Assembly (NCBI GenBank): GCA_035531475.1
Contig: DATKST010000177.1
Span: 1-64,000 of the forward strand
Length of the DNA: 64,000 nt
Direction: 5' to 3'
DNA from: CALCEB01 sp035531475
GTDB taxonomy: Bacteria > Acidobacteriota > Terriglobia > UBA7540
Shown: positions 35,149-44,082 of the stretch, piece by piece
Layout of the letters: each line of letters begins with the position of its first letter
Numbering within the stretch: position 1 is the stretch's first letter
Made by a program: the position numbers and the translations under genes
Notes under the pieces: generated by a model
What the model was told of the DNA's origin: nothing
Seen by the model: the letters and a program-made list of their open reading frames with translations, nothing else
Database searches by the model: none

Positions 35149-36551
35149 TTGAGTCTTTAAGGAGCGTCTTTGAAATAGCGGACCTGCGCAAGCGGATCGG
35201 TTTCACGCTGTTGCTCCTTGCTGTCTACCGGCTCGGCTCCTTCATTCCGACGCCCGGCATTAATGCCACTGTTTTCCAGCAATATTTCAATCAGATGGGG
35301 GGCACGTTATTCGGCCTGCTTTCCATGTTTTCTGGAGGCAGCCTCAATCGCTTGACGGTTTTTGCGCTTGGTATCATGCCGTACATCACGGCCTCCATTA
35401 TTCTACAGTTGTTGACAGTGGTCTCTCCCACTCTTGAAAAGCTCTCGAAGGAGGGGCAACTCGGCCAGAAAAAAATCACGGAATACACCCGCTGGCTCAC
35501 GGTGGGGCTTAGCGTGTTTCAGTCCTTCGGCATTGCGGTCGCTCTACAGCGGCAAACCAGCTTGGGCGTGCCCATGGTGACTCATCCGGGACCGAGCTTC
35601 ATTTTTAGCACCGTCCTGACGCTGACCGCCGGGTCCGTCTTCATCATGTGGTTGGGCGAGCAAATCACTTCGCGGGGCATCGGCAACGGCATGTCGCTGC
35701 TAATCTTTGCCGGAATTGTCGTGGGCCTGCCCGCAGCGGCCCAAAATCTCTATAGCAACGTTTTTGTGACGCGGATCTGGAGCCCGTTGGTTTTGCTGGT
35801 TCTGCTGGCCTTCATGCTGGCTATTGTCGCCTTCATTGTCTTCTTCGAACGCGGCGAGCGGCGGATTCCGATTCAGTATGCGAAGCGCATCGTGGGGCGC
35901 AAGATCATGGGTGGCGTTTCCACCCACCTGCCCTTAAAGGTGAACAGTGGCGGTGTGATGCCCATTATTTTCGCCGTCTCGCTGCTTACCTTTCCTCAGA
36001 CCATCGGCCTTTTTTGGAAAGGAGGGCTGTTTGGAAAGTTGGTGAACGGTTTTTTGAGTCTTTTCGCCTGGGGCGAGCCTCTCTATACGCTAACTTACAT
36101 CATCTTGATTATGTTTTTTGCGCACTTTTACCTTTCTATTATCTACAACCCCGATGAGGTTGCGGACAACGTACGGAAACAAGGCGGGTTTATCCCAGGC
36201 ATCCGTCCGGGAAAAAGGACAGCGGACTATTTGGACGATGTTCTGACGAAGATTACGTGGGTGGGCGGAGCTTATCTGGCCATGGTGGCCCTGATTCCCG
36301 AAATCATGCTGGCCGGGCTGCGGTTGAACCACCTCCCGGTGTGGCTGGGTGGAGCTTGGTTTGATTCGTACATGCCGACCTGGCTGCTGCACGGCCTGAA
36401 CGTCCACTTCTTCTTCGGAGGCACATCGCTCTTGATCGTGGTGCAAGTGGCGATGGACACGATTCAACAAGTCGAGTCGCAATTGATCATGCGTCATTAT
36501 GAAGGCTTTATGAAGAAGGGGCGCGTTCGTGGCCGGCGAGCTGCGTCATGA
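35145..36551 (+). CDS. secY: Protein translocase subunit SecY
   Basis: A 468-residue inner-membrane channel with ten hydrophobic segments. The start is SVFEIADLRKRIGFTLLLLAVYRLG, the plug region follows with GGSLNRLTVFALGIMPYITASI, and the cytoplasmic arginines that contact SecA or the ribosome are in the basic loops (FFERGERRIPIQYAKRIVGRK). The C-terminus has a charged tail. Together with SecE and SecG (not in this window) it would form the translocon. Its ATG overlaps the rplO stop. Confidence 0.97.
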   Translation: MIESLRSVFEIADLRKRIGFTLLLLAVYRLGSFIPTPGINATVFQQYFNQMGGTLFGLLSMFSGGSLNRLTVFALGIMPYITASIILQLLTVVSPTLEKLSKEGQLGQKKITEYTRWLTVGLSVFQSFGIAVALQRQTSLGVPMVTHPGPSFIFSTVLTLTAGSVFIMWLGEQITSRGIGNGMSLLIFAGIVVGLPAAAQNLYSNVFVTRIWSPLVLLVLLAFMLAIVAFIVFFERGERRIPIQYAKRIVGRKIMGGVSTHLPLKVNSGGVMPIIFAVSLLTFPQTIGLFWKGGLFGKLVNGFLSLFAWGEPLYTLTYIILIMFFAHFYLSIIYNPDEVADNVRKQGGFIPGIRPGKRTADYLDDVLTKITWVGGAYLAMVALIPEIMLAGLRLNHLPVWLGGAWFDSYMPTWLLHGLNVHFFFGGTSLLIVVQVAMDTIQQVESQLIMRHYEGFMKKGRVRGRRAAS

Positions 36552-36573
36552 GGCGGCGGGATGGGTTCCCGGC

Positions 36574-37224
36574 GTGTATCCGATCATTATGCTGGGAGCG
36601 CCGGGAGCGGGCAAGGGTACCCAGGCCCGGGAGATTTCCAAAGCGCTGCATATCCCGGCAATTTCGACCGGAGAGATGCTCCGGCAGGCGGCCCGGCATC
36701 GAACTCCGCTGGGGCTGAAAGCGCAGGAAATCATGGAGAGCGGCGGGCTTGTGCCGGACGGCCTGGTTTGCAGCATGGTGGAAGAGAGACTGGGTCTGCC
36801 CGATTGCGCCGGAGGATTCATTCTGGATGGATTTCCCAGGACTCTGGAGCAAGCTCAGTTCATTGAACGCTTTATTGAGGAAGGCTGGCATGTCCAGCCG
36901 CTGGCGATTAATCTCGCGGTGGACCGTGAGTCCATCATTAAGAGGCTAACGGGACGGCGGATGTGTCCGGTTTGCGGGTCCATCTACAATATCTATCTCA
37001 ACCCGCCGCGCTTGCCAAACCATTGCGACCTTGAGGGGACGCCGCTGATGCAGAGGGATGACGACCGGGATGACGTGATTCGAGAGCGGTTAGTCCACTA
37101 CGACCACGATACCAAGCCCTTGCTGGACCATTACCGGCAGGCCGGCCATCTACTGGATATCGATGGAAGCCGCCCGCCCCGGGAGCTGACGGAGGCCATC
37201 CTTCAGGCGATCCGAAGTGTATGA
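36574..37224 (+). CDS. adk: Adenylate kinase
   Basis: A 216-residue enzyme that interconverts AMP, ADP and ATP. The P-loop GAPGAGKGTQAREIS is near residue 10. The lid domain carries CPVCGSIYNIYLNPPRLPNHC, a zinc-type lid. The GTG at 36574 gives the family N-terminus. An upstream GTG at 36529, inside secY and with an aaggggcg ribosome site, is possible and would add 15 residues. It overlaps map by 4 bases. Confidence 0.96.
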   Translation: MYPIIMLGAPGAGKGTQAREISKALHIPAISTGEMLRQAARHRTPLGLKAQEIMESGGLVPDGLVCSMVEERLGLPDCAGGFILDGFPRTLEQAQFIERFIEEGWHVQPLAINLAVDRESIIKRLTGRRMCPVCGSIYNIYLNPPRLPNHCDLEGTPLMQRDDDRDDVIRERLVHYDHDTKPLLDHYRQAGHLLDIDGSRPPRELTEAILQAIRSV

Positions 37225-37967
37225 TTATTTGCAAGACGGCTGGCGAGATAGAAAAGCTCCGCCAGAGTGGCCAGACAACTCGCGAAATTCTTGAGGAGCT
37301 TCGACCTCGCGTTCAGCCGGGTGTCACCACTTGGGAGCTTGAAGAATTTGTGGCCAAGCGGCTGAAACAATTAAACGTTAAGCCCGCTTTCAAAGGGTAT
37401 CACGGCTATCCGGCTTGCTTGTGCGCCTCGGTGAATGAGGAAATCATTCACGGTATTCCTTCTGGCAAAAGGCTGAAAGCCGGCGACATTATCAGCCTGG
37501 ACATGGGTGTGGTGAAGGACGGATACTTCGGCGATTGCGCCATCACCGTTCCGGTTGGAGAAATCAACGAGTTCTTGCAAAGGTTACTGAGGGTTTCGGA
37601 AGAATCCTTGGAGATGGCGATTGACCGGGCCCGCCCCGGGTTCCGCATCGGTGATATTTCCGCTGTGATCCAACAGCATGCCGAGGAAAACGGGTACTCG
37701 GTGGTGCGGGAGTTCACGGGGCACGGCATCGGGCGGAGTCTCCATGAGGAACCGCAGGTACCGAACTTCGGCGAGGCGGGGCAAGGACCGCCGCTGAAGG
37801 AGGGGATGGTCCTGGCCCTTGAGACGATGATCAACTCAGCGGGTAGCGCCGTGCGGATTCTCAAGGACAACTGGACGGCAGTGACGGCCGATGGCGGGCA
37901 TTCGGCCCACTTTGAGCACATGGTGGCCATCACCAAGAATGGACCGGACGTCCTCACTCGTATTTGA
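37221..37967 (+). CDS. map: Methionine aminopeptidase
   Basis: A 248-residue type I enzyme that removes the initiator methionine. The dinuclear metal ligands are in SLDMGVVKDGYFGD (two Asp), GHGIGRSLHEEP (His), LALETMI (Glu) and SAHFEHMVAI (Glu). It starts at ATG 37221, four bases inside adk. Normal length. Confidence 0.97.
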   Translation: MIICKTAGEIEKLRQSGQTTREILEELRPRVQPGVTTWELEEFVAKRLKQLNVKPAFKGYHGYPACLCASVNEEIIHGIPSGKRLKAGDIISLDMGVVKDGYFGDCAITVPVGEINEFLQRLLRVSEESLEMAIDRARPGFRIGDISAVIQQHAEENGYSVVREFTGHGIGRSLHEEPQVPNFGEAGQGPPLKEGMVLALETMINSAGSAVRILKDNWTAVTADGGHSAHFEHMVAITKNGPDVLTRI

Positions 37968-38007
37968 GCGGTTCGGGAGAGCTGGAGCCAGCTCCAGTTT
38001 GGAATTT

Positions 38008-38226
38008 ATGGCGAAGGAAGAGGCTATTGAAGTTATCGCGACGGTTGTCGAACCCTTGCCCAATGCGATGTTCCGGGTAGAGTTGGACAACAAGCACCAG
38101 GTCCTTGCGCACATCTCCGGAAAGATGCGGAAGAACTTTATCCGTATCCTCCCGGGCGACAAGGTGGCCGTGGAGCTTTCGCCCTACGATTTGACCCGGG
38201 GCCGCATCGTTTATCGCTACAAGTGA
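38008..38226 (+). CDS. infA: Translation initiation factor IF-1
   Basis: A 72-residue S1-fold protein. AKEEAIEVIATVVEPLPNAMF starts it and GDKVAVELSPYDLTRGRIVYRYK ends it. The ATG at 38008 is chosen for exact family length; the upstream in-frame codons are not conserved. It precedes rpmJ as usual. Confidence 0.97.
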   Translation: MAKEEAIEVIATVVEPLPNAMFRVELDNKHQVLAHISGKMRKNFIRILPGDKVAVELSPYDLTRGRIVYRYK

Positions 38227-38325
38227 TTCTTGGCAGTGGGCCGGGGTCGAAGCGCCAGACCCGGCCCACACCGCGAGTTCAAAATTGGAATACTGGACAC
38301 GGCGCATCCGGCGGAGACGTTGAAG

Positions 38326-38439
38326 ATGAAAGTCCGATCATCGGTTAAGAAGATTTGTCCCAAGTGCAAGATTGTGAAGCGGGCCGGAATCGTCCGCGTC
38401 ATCTGTGAAAACCCCAAGCACAAGCAACGGCAAGGGTAA
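38326..38439 (+). CDS. rpmJ: 50S ribosomal protein L36, zinc type
   Basis: A 37-residue protein. KVRSSVKKICPKCKIVKRAG and VICENPKHKQRQG provide the C, C, C, H zinc site. Length is exactly that of the family. Confidence 0.96.
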   Translation: MKVRSSVKKICPKCKIVKRAGIVRVICENPKHKQRQG

Positions 38440-38523
38440 TGGAGTCCGTCCGTCCTCGAAGCGCCTGCAAACCCTGTGAGGCGCCCGGCGGTGCTGAATT
38501 TTAGAAAAGGTTGGAGGTTTGGA

Positions 38524-38910
38524 ATGGCTCGAATCGCGGGCATTGACCTGCCCCAGACCAAGCGCGCGGAGATCGGTTTGACCTATATTTACGGCATCGG
38601 CCGTGCACGGTCCCTCTCCATTCTTTATCGCGCCAACGTCAACGCAGAGAAAAAAGTAAAGGATTTGACGGAAGAGGAAGTCGCCCGCATCCGCCAGATC
38701 ATTGAAGACGAAGGGAACGTGGAGGGTGACCTGCGCAAAGAGACTGCCCTGGGCATCCGCCGCCTCATTGAAATCGGATCCTACCGGGGTTTGCGCCACC
38801 GCCGCAACCTGCCGGTGCGAGGACAGCGGACCCATACCAATGCGCGCACCCGGAAAGGGCCGCGCAAGGGCACGGTGACCAACAAGAAGAAAGCCGCCGG
38901 AAAGACATAA
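38524..38910 (+). CDS. rpsM: 30S ribosomal protein S13
   Basis: A 128-residue protein in the head of the small subunit. ARIAGIDLPQTKRAEIGLTYIYGIG, GDLRKETALGIRRLIEIGSYRGLRHRR and GQRTHTNARTRKGPRKGT are conserved. ggaggtttgga precedes the ATG. Confidence 0.97.
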   Translation: MARIAGIDLPQTKRAEIGLTYIYGIGRARSLSILYRANVNAEKKVKDLTEEEVARIRQIIEDEGNVEGDLRKETALGIRRLIEIGSYRGLRHRRNLPVRGQRTHTNARTRKGPRKGTVTNKKKAAGKT

Positions 38911-38970
38911 AAGTATCCGGGGAAGCGGCTCGGCGGTGCGCGCCCCAAGCTCAGGAGTCTGGAAGGTCCT

Positions 38971-39378
38971 ATGGCAAAAGCGCCCACCAAGGCTGGAAAA
39001 AAGAAGGTGTTCAAGAAGAAGGAACGGCGTGTCGTTCCTGTCGGTGTCGCTCACATTCAGGCCACCTTCAACAACACCTTGATCAGCATCACGGATAACG
39101 AAGGCAAGCTGGTTTGCTGGTCCAGTTCCGGATCGCTGGGGTTCAAGGGTTCGCGGAAAGGGACGCCTTTCGCCGCCCAGCAAGCGGCATTGCGCGCCGC
39201 GGGCGCGGCGCGGGACCACGGGATGCGCACTGTGGAAGTCCGGGTCAAGGGACCGGGCGCCGGCCGCGAGTCGGCCATCCGCGCATTGGCCACCGCCGGG
39301 CTCGAGGTGAGAATCATCAAGGATGCGACGCCCATCCCGCATAACGGCTGCAAGCCCCCGAAAAGGCGCCGGGTGTAG
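38971..39378 (+). CDS. rpsK: 30S ribosomal protein S11
   Basis: A 135-residue platform protein. GVAHIQATFNNTLISITDNEGKLV, GSRKGTPFAAQQAA and DATPIPHNGCKPPKRRRV are family blocks. A basic N-terminal extension of about 20 residues precedes the core. A 142-base gap before rpsD has no obvious gene. Confidence 0.97.
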   Translation: MAKAPTKAGKKKVFKKKERRVVPVGVAHIQATFNNTLISITDNEGKLVCWSSSGSLGFKGSRKGTPFAAQQAALRAAGAARDHGMRTVEVRVKGPGAGRESAIRALATAGLEVRIIKDATPIPHNGCKPPKRRRV

Positions 39379-39520
39379 TTTTTGGCTTGCCGGGAACGGC
39401 CTGCCTAGCGGTGGTGTTTCGGGAGTCTGGGCTTGGTAATTTCGGAATTTAAATCGGAATCTGAAACCGTTGAACGGTCCATCCCACGGGTTCCGTTAGG
39501 GGTAGCGCGAGGAGGATGTT

Positions 39521-40150
39521 TTGGCCAGATATTGTGATGCAGTCTGCCGGCTTTGCCGTCGGGAAGGGATGAAGCTGTTCCTGAAAGGGCAACGCTGCCT
39601 GACCGACAAATGCGCCATTGAAAAGCGCAACTTTGCTCCGGGACAGCATGGCAAGTCCCGCCGCGCCAAGGTGGTGGGGTACGGGCTCCAACTCCGCGAG
39701 AAACAGAAAGTGCGCCGCTTCTACGGCATTCTGGAAAACCAGTTCCGCTCCTATTTTGAAAAGGCTGCCGCCACCCAGGGGATCACCGGTGAAAACCTTC
39801 TCTTTATGCTGGAACGCCGGCTGGATAACGTTGTCTTGCGCATGGGCCTAGCCACCTCGCGGGCGGAGGCTCGCCAGTTGGTGCGGCATGGACACCTTCT
39901 GGTGGCAGGACGCAAAGTCAACATTCCGTCGTTCCAAGTCAACCTCGGGCAGGAAATTGCCGTCAAAGAGAAGAGCCGCCAAAGTTCCACCATTCAGCGC
40001 GCGCTCGACCTTTCCGGCGGCCGTGGGATTCCGTCCTGGCTCGCATTTGACCGCGAGACCATGACCGGGCGGGTGATTTCCATGCCCCGGCGTGAGGACG
40101 TGAATTTCCCGATTCAGGAGCAGATGATCGTTGAGCTTTACTCGAAGTAA
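39521..40150 (+). CDS. rpsD: 30S ribosomal protein S4, zinc type
   Basis: A 209-residue primary 16S-binding protein. ARYCDAVCRLCRREGMKLFLKG carries three of four N-terminal cysteines, with DKCAIEKRNFAPGQHG giving the fourth. The S4 RNA-binding domain contains RLDNVVLRMGLATSRAEARQLVRHGH. It begins with TTG after gaggaggatg. Confidence 0.96.
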   Translation: MARYCDAVCRLCRREGMKLFLKGQRCLTDKCAIEKRNFAPGQHGKSRRAKVVGYGLQLREKQKVRRFYGILENQFRSYFEKAAATQGITGENLLFMLERRLDNVVLRMGLATSRAEARQLVRHGHLLVAGRKVNIPSFQVNLGQEIAVKEKSRQSSTIQRALDLSGGRGIPSWLAFDRETMTGRVISMPRREDVNFPIQEQMIVELYSK

Positions 40151-40225
40151 GACGGCACGGTCGGCGCGACAGACTTATTGTGGCTGAGCTCGGGGGCTCA
40201 ACCCATCTAGGGAGGAAGGGAAAAA

Positions 40226-41233
40226 ATGCTCTGGAGAGGTTTTCAAAAACCGAAGCACATGGTTTGTGATATGGAGACTCTGACCGACAAGTACGGTCAT
40301 TTCTATGCGCAGCCTTTTGAAAGAGGATTCGGAACCACTGTCGGAAACGCGCTGCGCCGCGTGCTGCTCTCATCGGTTGAAGGCGCGGCCATCACGGCGG
40401 TCCGAATTGAGGGTGTGATGCATGAGTTCTCCTCCATCGCCGGTGTGGTGGAGGATGCGACGGACATCATCCTGAACCTCAAGCAAATTCCGCTGAAAGT
40501 GAACGTGGATGACTCGAAGACGCTTTGCCTTCACATCGGCCAACCCGGCGAAGTGACTTCCGCCATGATTCAGGAAGATCCGGACGTCGATATTCTCGAC
40601 AAGGACGTTCACATCGCCACGGTCAGCGAAGGCGGCAGCCTGCACATTGAAATGCGGGTGGAGCTGGGCCGGGGTTATGTTTCCGCGGAGAAGAACTTTG
40701 ATGAGGACCTCCCCGTGGGCTACATCCCCGTCGATTCAGTCCATTCTCCGATTCGCAAGGTCAATTTCACCGTGGAAGCGGCGCGCCTCGGGCAGATGAC
40801 CGATTATGACAAACTCAACCTCGATGTCTGGACCAACGGCGCCATTTCTCCCCAGGACTCGATCGGCCTGGCCGCCAAGCTGCTGAAGGACCACATGAAC
40901 ATCTTCATCAATTTTGAGGAACCCACGGAAGTGGAGTCTTCGAGTCCGGAGCAGGCCGGCTCGTTCCGCAATGAGAATCTGGACCGCTCGGTGGAAGAGC
41001 TGGAGCTTTCCGTGCGCTCCTACAATTGCTTGAAGAACGCCAACATCACCAGCATCCGGGAATTGGTTCAGAAGACCGAGCCGGAAATGCTGAAGACCAA
41101 AAACTTCGGCCGCAAATCGCTCAATGAGATCAAGGAAATCTTATCCATGATGGGGCTGAGCTTGGGCATGAAGTTCGATGAGAAGGGCAATCCCATCATG
41201 CTGGGCCCTGAGCCTCAACCCCAGCAGATTTAA
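40226..41233 (+). CDS. rpoA: RNA polymerase subunit alpha
   Basis: A 335-residue protein. The N-terminal domain shows PFERGFGTTVGNALRRVLLSSVEGAA, and the C-terminal domain has the UP-element-binding helix LELSVRSYNCLKNANI and FGRKSLNEIKEIL. A short tail follows (GNPIMLGPEPQPQQI). It lies between rpsD and rplQ, the standard alpha-operon position. Confidence 0.98.
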   Translation: MLWRGFQKPKHMVCDMETLTDKYGHFYAQPFERGFGTTVGNALRRVLLSSVEGAAITAVRIEGVMHEFSSIAGVVEDATDIILNLKQIPLKVNVDDSKTLCLHIGQPGEVTSAMIQEDPDVDILDKDVHIATVSEGGSLHIEMRVELGRGYVSAEKNFDEDLPVGYIPVDSVHSPIRKVNFTVEAARLGQMTDYDKLNLDVWTNGAISPQDSIGLAAKLLKDHMNIFINFEEPTEVESSSPEQAGSFRNENLDRSVEELELSVRSYNCLKNANITSIRELVQKTEPEMLKTKNFGRKSLNEIKEILSMMGLSLGMKFDEKGNPIMLGPEPQPQQI

Positions 41234-41247
41234 GAAAGAGAAACCGA

Positions 41248-41739
41248 ATGCGCCACCGAAATTACGGCAGAAAACTGAGCCGCAACACTTCGCACCGCCG
41301 CGCCCTGCTCCGCAACCTGGTCACTTCGCTGATTCTTGAGGAGCGCATCGAAACGACTGTGGCCAAGGCCAAGGCCGCGAAGGGAATCGCCGAGGAAATG
41401 ATCACCCTGGGTAAGCGTGGAGACTTGCACTCCCGCCGCCTTGCCGCCAGCTACTGCATGGTGGCCCCTGCCGTCCAGAAGCTCTTTGAGGACATTGCCA
41501 AGCGCTTCGCCACGCGCAGCGGTGGCTACACCCGCATGGTGAAGACGGGTTGGCGCAAGGGGGATGGCGCGGATATGGCGGTCTTGGAACTGGTGGGCAC
41601 CGAAGTTTTGCAACAGCGGGCTGAAGCTCGCGCCCAGCGCGCCGAACGCCGCAAAAAGGCCTCCGAGGAAGCTGAGGAACGCACCGCCAAAGAACAAGCT
41701 ACTCTGCCCAAAGGCAAAAATAAAGAAGACAGAAAGTAA
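41248..41739 (+). CDS. rplQ: 50S ribosomal protein L17, with C-terminal extension
   Basis: A 163-residue protein; the family core is about 120. RHRNYGRKLSRNTSHRRALLRNL, EERIETTVAKAKAAK and YTRMVKTGWRKGDGADMAVLELV are conserved. The last 40 residues are charged and helical (AQRAERRKKASEEAEERTAKEQ). It ends the 25-kb cluster; no convincing U-tract terminator follows it. Confidence 0.96.
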   Translation: MRHRNYGRKLSRNTSHRRALLRNLVTSLILEERIETTVAKAKAAKGIAEEMITLGKRGDLHSRRLAASYCMVAPAVQKLFEDIAKRFATRSGGYTRMVKTGWRKGDGADMAVLELVGTEVLQQRAEARAQRAERRKKASEEAEERTAKEQATLPKGKNKEDRK

Positions 41740-42069
41740 AAAGAGGCTCCCGGACCGGAATTTCACGCTCCGACTCTTCCCTTTGGCGCGTTGCGCCGGC
41801 CAGGGATTTCAGGCCTGTACCTTCTACCCTCCGCGTTCATCGGGCGCAGCCGCAGCCCAAACGGGTGAATGGGCCATCGCCGGCACGGCACGGCTTCCCC
41901 TTATTGGCGCCTTACCGTTCTTTGGTCGAAGGAAGGCGCCAGTCTTTGGTCTAGCCCGCCGCGGCTTTGAGCCGTGCTCTGATCTGCGGCAAGGCTTTGC
42001 GCAGTTCAGTTCCGGCCACGGCCTATTGCCAGCGACCTCCCCATGAAAAATGCCTCCCCGAAGTCATGT

Positions 42070-42088
42070 GTACTTATATTATAAGTAC
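42070..42088. promoter_or_regulatory. Perfect 19-bp palindrome
   Basis: gtacttata t tataagtac is a perfect dyad centred on 42079, in the AT-rich part of the gap after rplQ. Its form suits an operator or a small hairpin. The gap 41740-42356 contains no gene I can support; a possible 50-codon minus-strand frame at 42096-42248 is not convincing. Confidence 0.5.
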
Positions 42089-42251
42089 CATTATGTCAGC
42101 AATCGTTTGATGGCGGATAGCGGGTGATCTCCGAGAGAATGGAGCGGCCAATGCTCTGCAAAAACCGGCGCTCCAGCGACATTCCCACAACCTCAACCAC
42201 GCCGATGGACCTCGCAGCGAAATCCCGCCTCACAAAATAACTATACATTTT

Positions 42252-42281
42252 TTCCTGATGCAACCTGAGTTATGTTATAAT
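42252..42281 (+). promoter_or_regulatory. Weak -35, perfect -10 promoter
   Basis: TATAAT at 42276-42281 with a poor -35 (ttcctg) 18 bases upstream. It would transcribe the small envelope genes that follow. Confidence 0.4.
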
Positions 42282-42356
42282 GCCCGCCTACCGGACAAGG
42301 CCAAGTTTGTTGTGATCGTTTTCCTGGTCCGCGAATGCGCCGGGGGGCGCTCGTTC

Positions 42357-42590
42357 ATGGGGGAGAGTCTGAGCAAGCTATCACCCGTAACTTACGGGCT
42401 CGCGGTGATCTGTTTCTTCCTTCCTTTTGTCACCTTTTCTTGCCAAGGCCAGAGAGTTGCCAGCTTCAGTGGGATCCAATTGGCAACCGGCGCCAGCGTT
42501 CAACAGCCACAGATGTTTGGCCCCGCCCAAACGCGCCAAGAGCCGCCGGCGTTGACTCCAGCCCATGGCGCTTATCAAAGGAGGCACTAA
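42357..42590 (+). CDS. Small membrane protein, probably truncated
   Basis: A 77-residue ORF with one membrane helix (VTYGLAVICFFLPFVTF) followed by SCQGQRVASFSGIQLATGASV and a proline-rich end. From memory, related proteins in this lineage continue with further membrane segments after FSGIQL, so this looks like a gene whose 3' part has been lost; that is inference. The ATG at 42357 follows a purine-rich ggggggcg. Confidence 0.5.
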   Translation: MGESLSKLSPVTYGLAVICFFLPFVTFSCQGQRVASFSGIQLATGASVQQPQMFGPAQTRQEPPALTPAHGAYQRRH

Positions 42591-42597
42591 CACCGAT

Positions 42598-43341
42598 ATG
42601 CAAAGACATGACTCTCATTACACGGAAGCTATCAAGCGTGTGCTCTCTCTTGTGCTGCTGATTCTGGCGGGATCAAGTGCGGGATTCGGTTTAGGCGTGC
42701 ATGCTACGGACTGGAAGGGTTCATTAAAGGATGCACTCGAAAAGAGCTATCCATTATCGCGCCGGGCTGGGTTCTCGCCCGATCGGATTACCCGGGAGGG
42801 AGTCGTCCTGGTGATTCAGAAGCCTGGAATTGCCGCTGACCCGTCGTTAGACCTTCGTTATTCCGTGACCTACGTTCGGAAAGTTCAAGTGGGCGAACAG
42901 GGCGGCGCCGTTGCAGCCCTATTCAACAAAGTAAATACCCGCGTCTTTGAGCCAGGCGAGCGAGTTTACGTCACCGGGACCAAGATCGGAAATGACTACG
43001 TGATGCTCGAGTTGTTGTCCTGCGATATGTTTCCTGTCATCGTTAAGGGCTCGACGAGGCAGGGACGCTATAAAGCCGCTTTGAGTTTCAAGTTCGAAAG
43101 CGACTACCTGCCCACGGCGGACCCAGCGAAAATCGAATCCCTCATTTCGCAGGTGATTGCGACCCAAGCCCAGGCTGCGGCGCAAAACACCAAGACGATC
43201 TCGCTCGGCCAGACCATCGAGCAAGTGCAGGCAATCTTGGGCCAGCCGGACAGAGTTGTGGACCTGGGGCCAAAGAAGATTTTCATCTACAAGGACATGA
43301 AGGTCATTTTCACGGATGGGAAGGTATCTGACGTGCAGTGA
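42598..43341 (+). CDS. Exported protein with BamE/SmpA-like C-terminal repeat
   Basis: A 247-residue exported protein of unknown role. It has a signal-type helix (VLSLVLLILAGSSAGFGLGV) and a central soluble domain (about 35-170). The C-terminal 45 residues resemble a BamE-like fold: KTISLGQTIEQVQAILGQPDRVVDLG then KKIFIYKDMKVIFTDGKVSDVQ. Such small modules appear in outer-membrane assembly factors and in many unrelated lipoproteins. The start at 42598 has aaaggagg 13 bases upstream, which is a little far. It probably shares a transcript with the following small genes. Confidence 0.75.
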   Translation: MQRHDSHYTEAIKRVLSLVLLILAGSSAGFGLGVHATDWKGSLKDALEKSYPLSRRAGFSPDRITREGVVLVIQKPGIAADPSLDLRYSVTYVRKVQVGEQGGAVAALFNKVNTRVFEPGERVYVTGTKIGNDYVMLELLSCDMFPVIVKGSTRQGRYKAALSFKFESDYLPTADPAKIESLISQVIATQAQAAAQNTKTISLGQTIEQVQAILGQPDRVVDLGPKKIFIYKDMKVIFTDGKVSDVQ

Positions 43342-43429
43342 AGGGCAGGCGTTGACGTGACAAGAGACAACAGATTCTCCTTACGCGCGGTTATTCACAG
43401 TCCTCGCGTACTGAAAAAAGGAGTACGAG

Positions 43430-43783
43430 ATGGCAGACTTGGTTGCTACGAAAAATACAAACCTCCCACCCGAGGAAGTATTAGTTCGAGCCGTTCAATT
43501 CTTCACGAATGAGAGCTGGCGCGCACAGTCACAAACTAACAGGATCGCCACTTTTGTCGGGGTCCCCAAAATTCCATGGGCTCAGCTTTTGCTGGCGATC
43601 CTATTGACTCTGTGTTTTGTCGTACCGGGTGTTATTTACTACCTTCTCGTAATTAGGAAGATGCGCCGTCTCCAAAATGTGGTCGTCACCACAACACCAA
43701 AGGGCACTGGTTGCGAGGTAGTAGTCAGTTATGCGCCGCAAGCCGCGAAGCTGGTTGAGAGTTTCTTCGCAGCACTTCCTTAA
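43430..43783 (+). CDS. Small membrane protein of unknown function
   Basis: A 117-residue protein with a soluble N-terminus (KNTNLPPEEVLVRAVQFFTNE), one or two membrane segments (WAQLLLAILLTLCFVVPGVIYYLLVI) and a C-terminal beta domain with VVVTTTPKGTGCEVVVSYA. The ATG follows aaaaaggagtacgag, a very good ribosome site. Ten bases separate it from the TM2 gene, so the two are likely co-translated. Confidence 0.75.
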   Translation: MADLVATKNTNLPPEEVLVRAVQFFTNESWRAQSQTNRIATFVGVPKIPWAQLLLAILLTLCFVVPGVIYYLLVIRKMRRLQNVVVTTTPKGTGCEVVVSYAPQAAKLVESFFAALP

Positions 43784-43793
43784 GGGATTCCCA

Positions 43794-44057
43794 ATGTCGA
43801 TGGGCCCCAACAGCGATTGGATTGGTTCGCTACGTCAAGAGCGCGCGGCGAGCAAGAGGAAATGGGGCACCGCTCTCATCTTGTCCATTTGCCTGGGGCT
43901 CTTTGGTGCAGACCGGTTTTATGTTGGGCGCGTAGGCTTGGGGATTATCAAGCTTCTCACGGTGGGCGGGTTTTTCATTTGGTGGATTTTCGATATTGTC
44001 TTACTCCTCCAAGGCCGGATGAAAGATGAATTGGGCAGAGAGCTTCGAAGGATCTGA
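43794..44057 (+). CDS. TM2-domain membrane protein
   Basis: An 87-residue protein. The TM2 signature is WGTALILSICLGLFGADRFYVGR followed by LGIIKLLTVGGFFIWWIFDIVLLLQ (two helices with the DRF motif between). The N-terminus is polar (MSMGPNSDWIGS). TM2 proteins are widespread with no firm role. It overlaps an alternative start of the next gene. Confidence 0.88.
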   Translation: MSMGPNSDWIGSLRQERAASKRKWGTALILSICLGLFGADRFYVGRVGLGIIKLLTVGGFFIWWIFDIVLLLQGRMKDELGRELRRI

Positions 44058-44082
44058 GGGCAGGCTAACTATACGCGCGGCG

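Noticed and set aside
42096..42248. 50-codon minus-strand frame near the 19-bp palindrome
   Set aside because: No ribosome site and no family pattern; kept only as a weak possibility.
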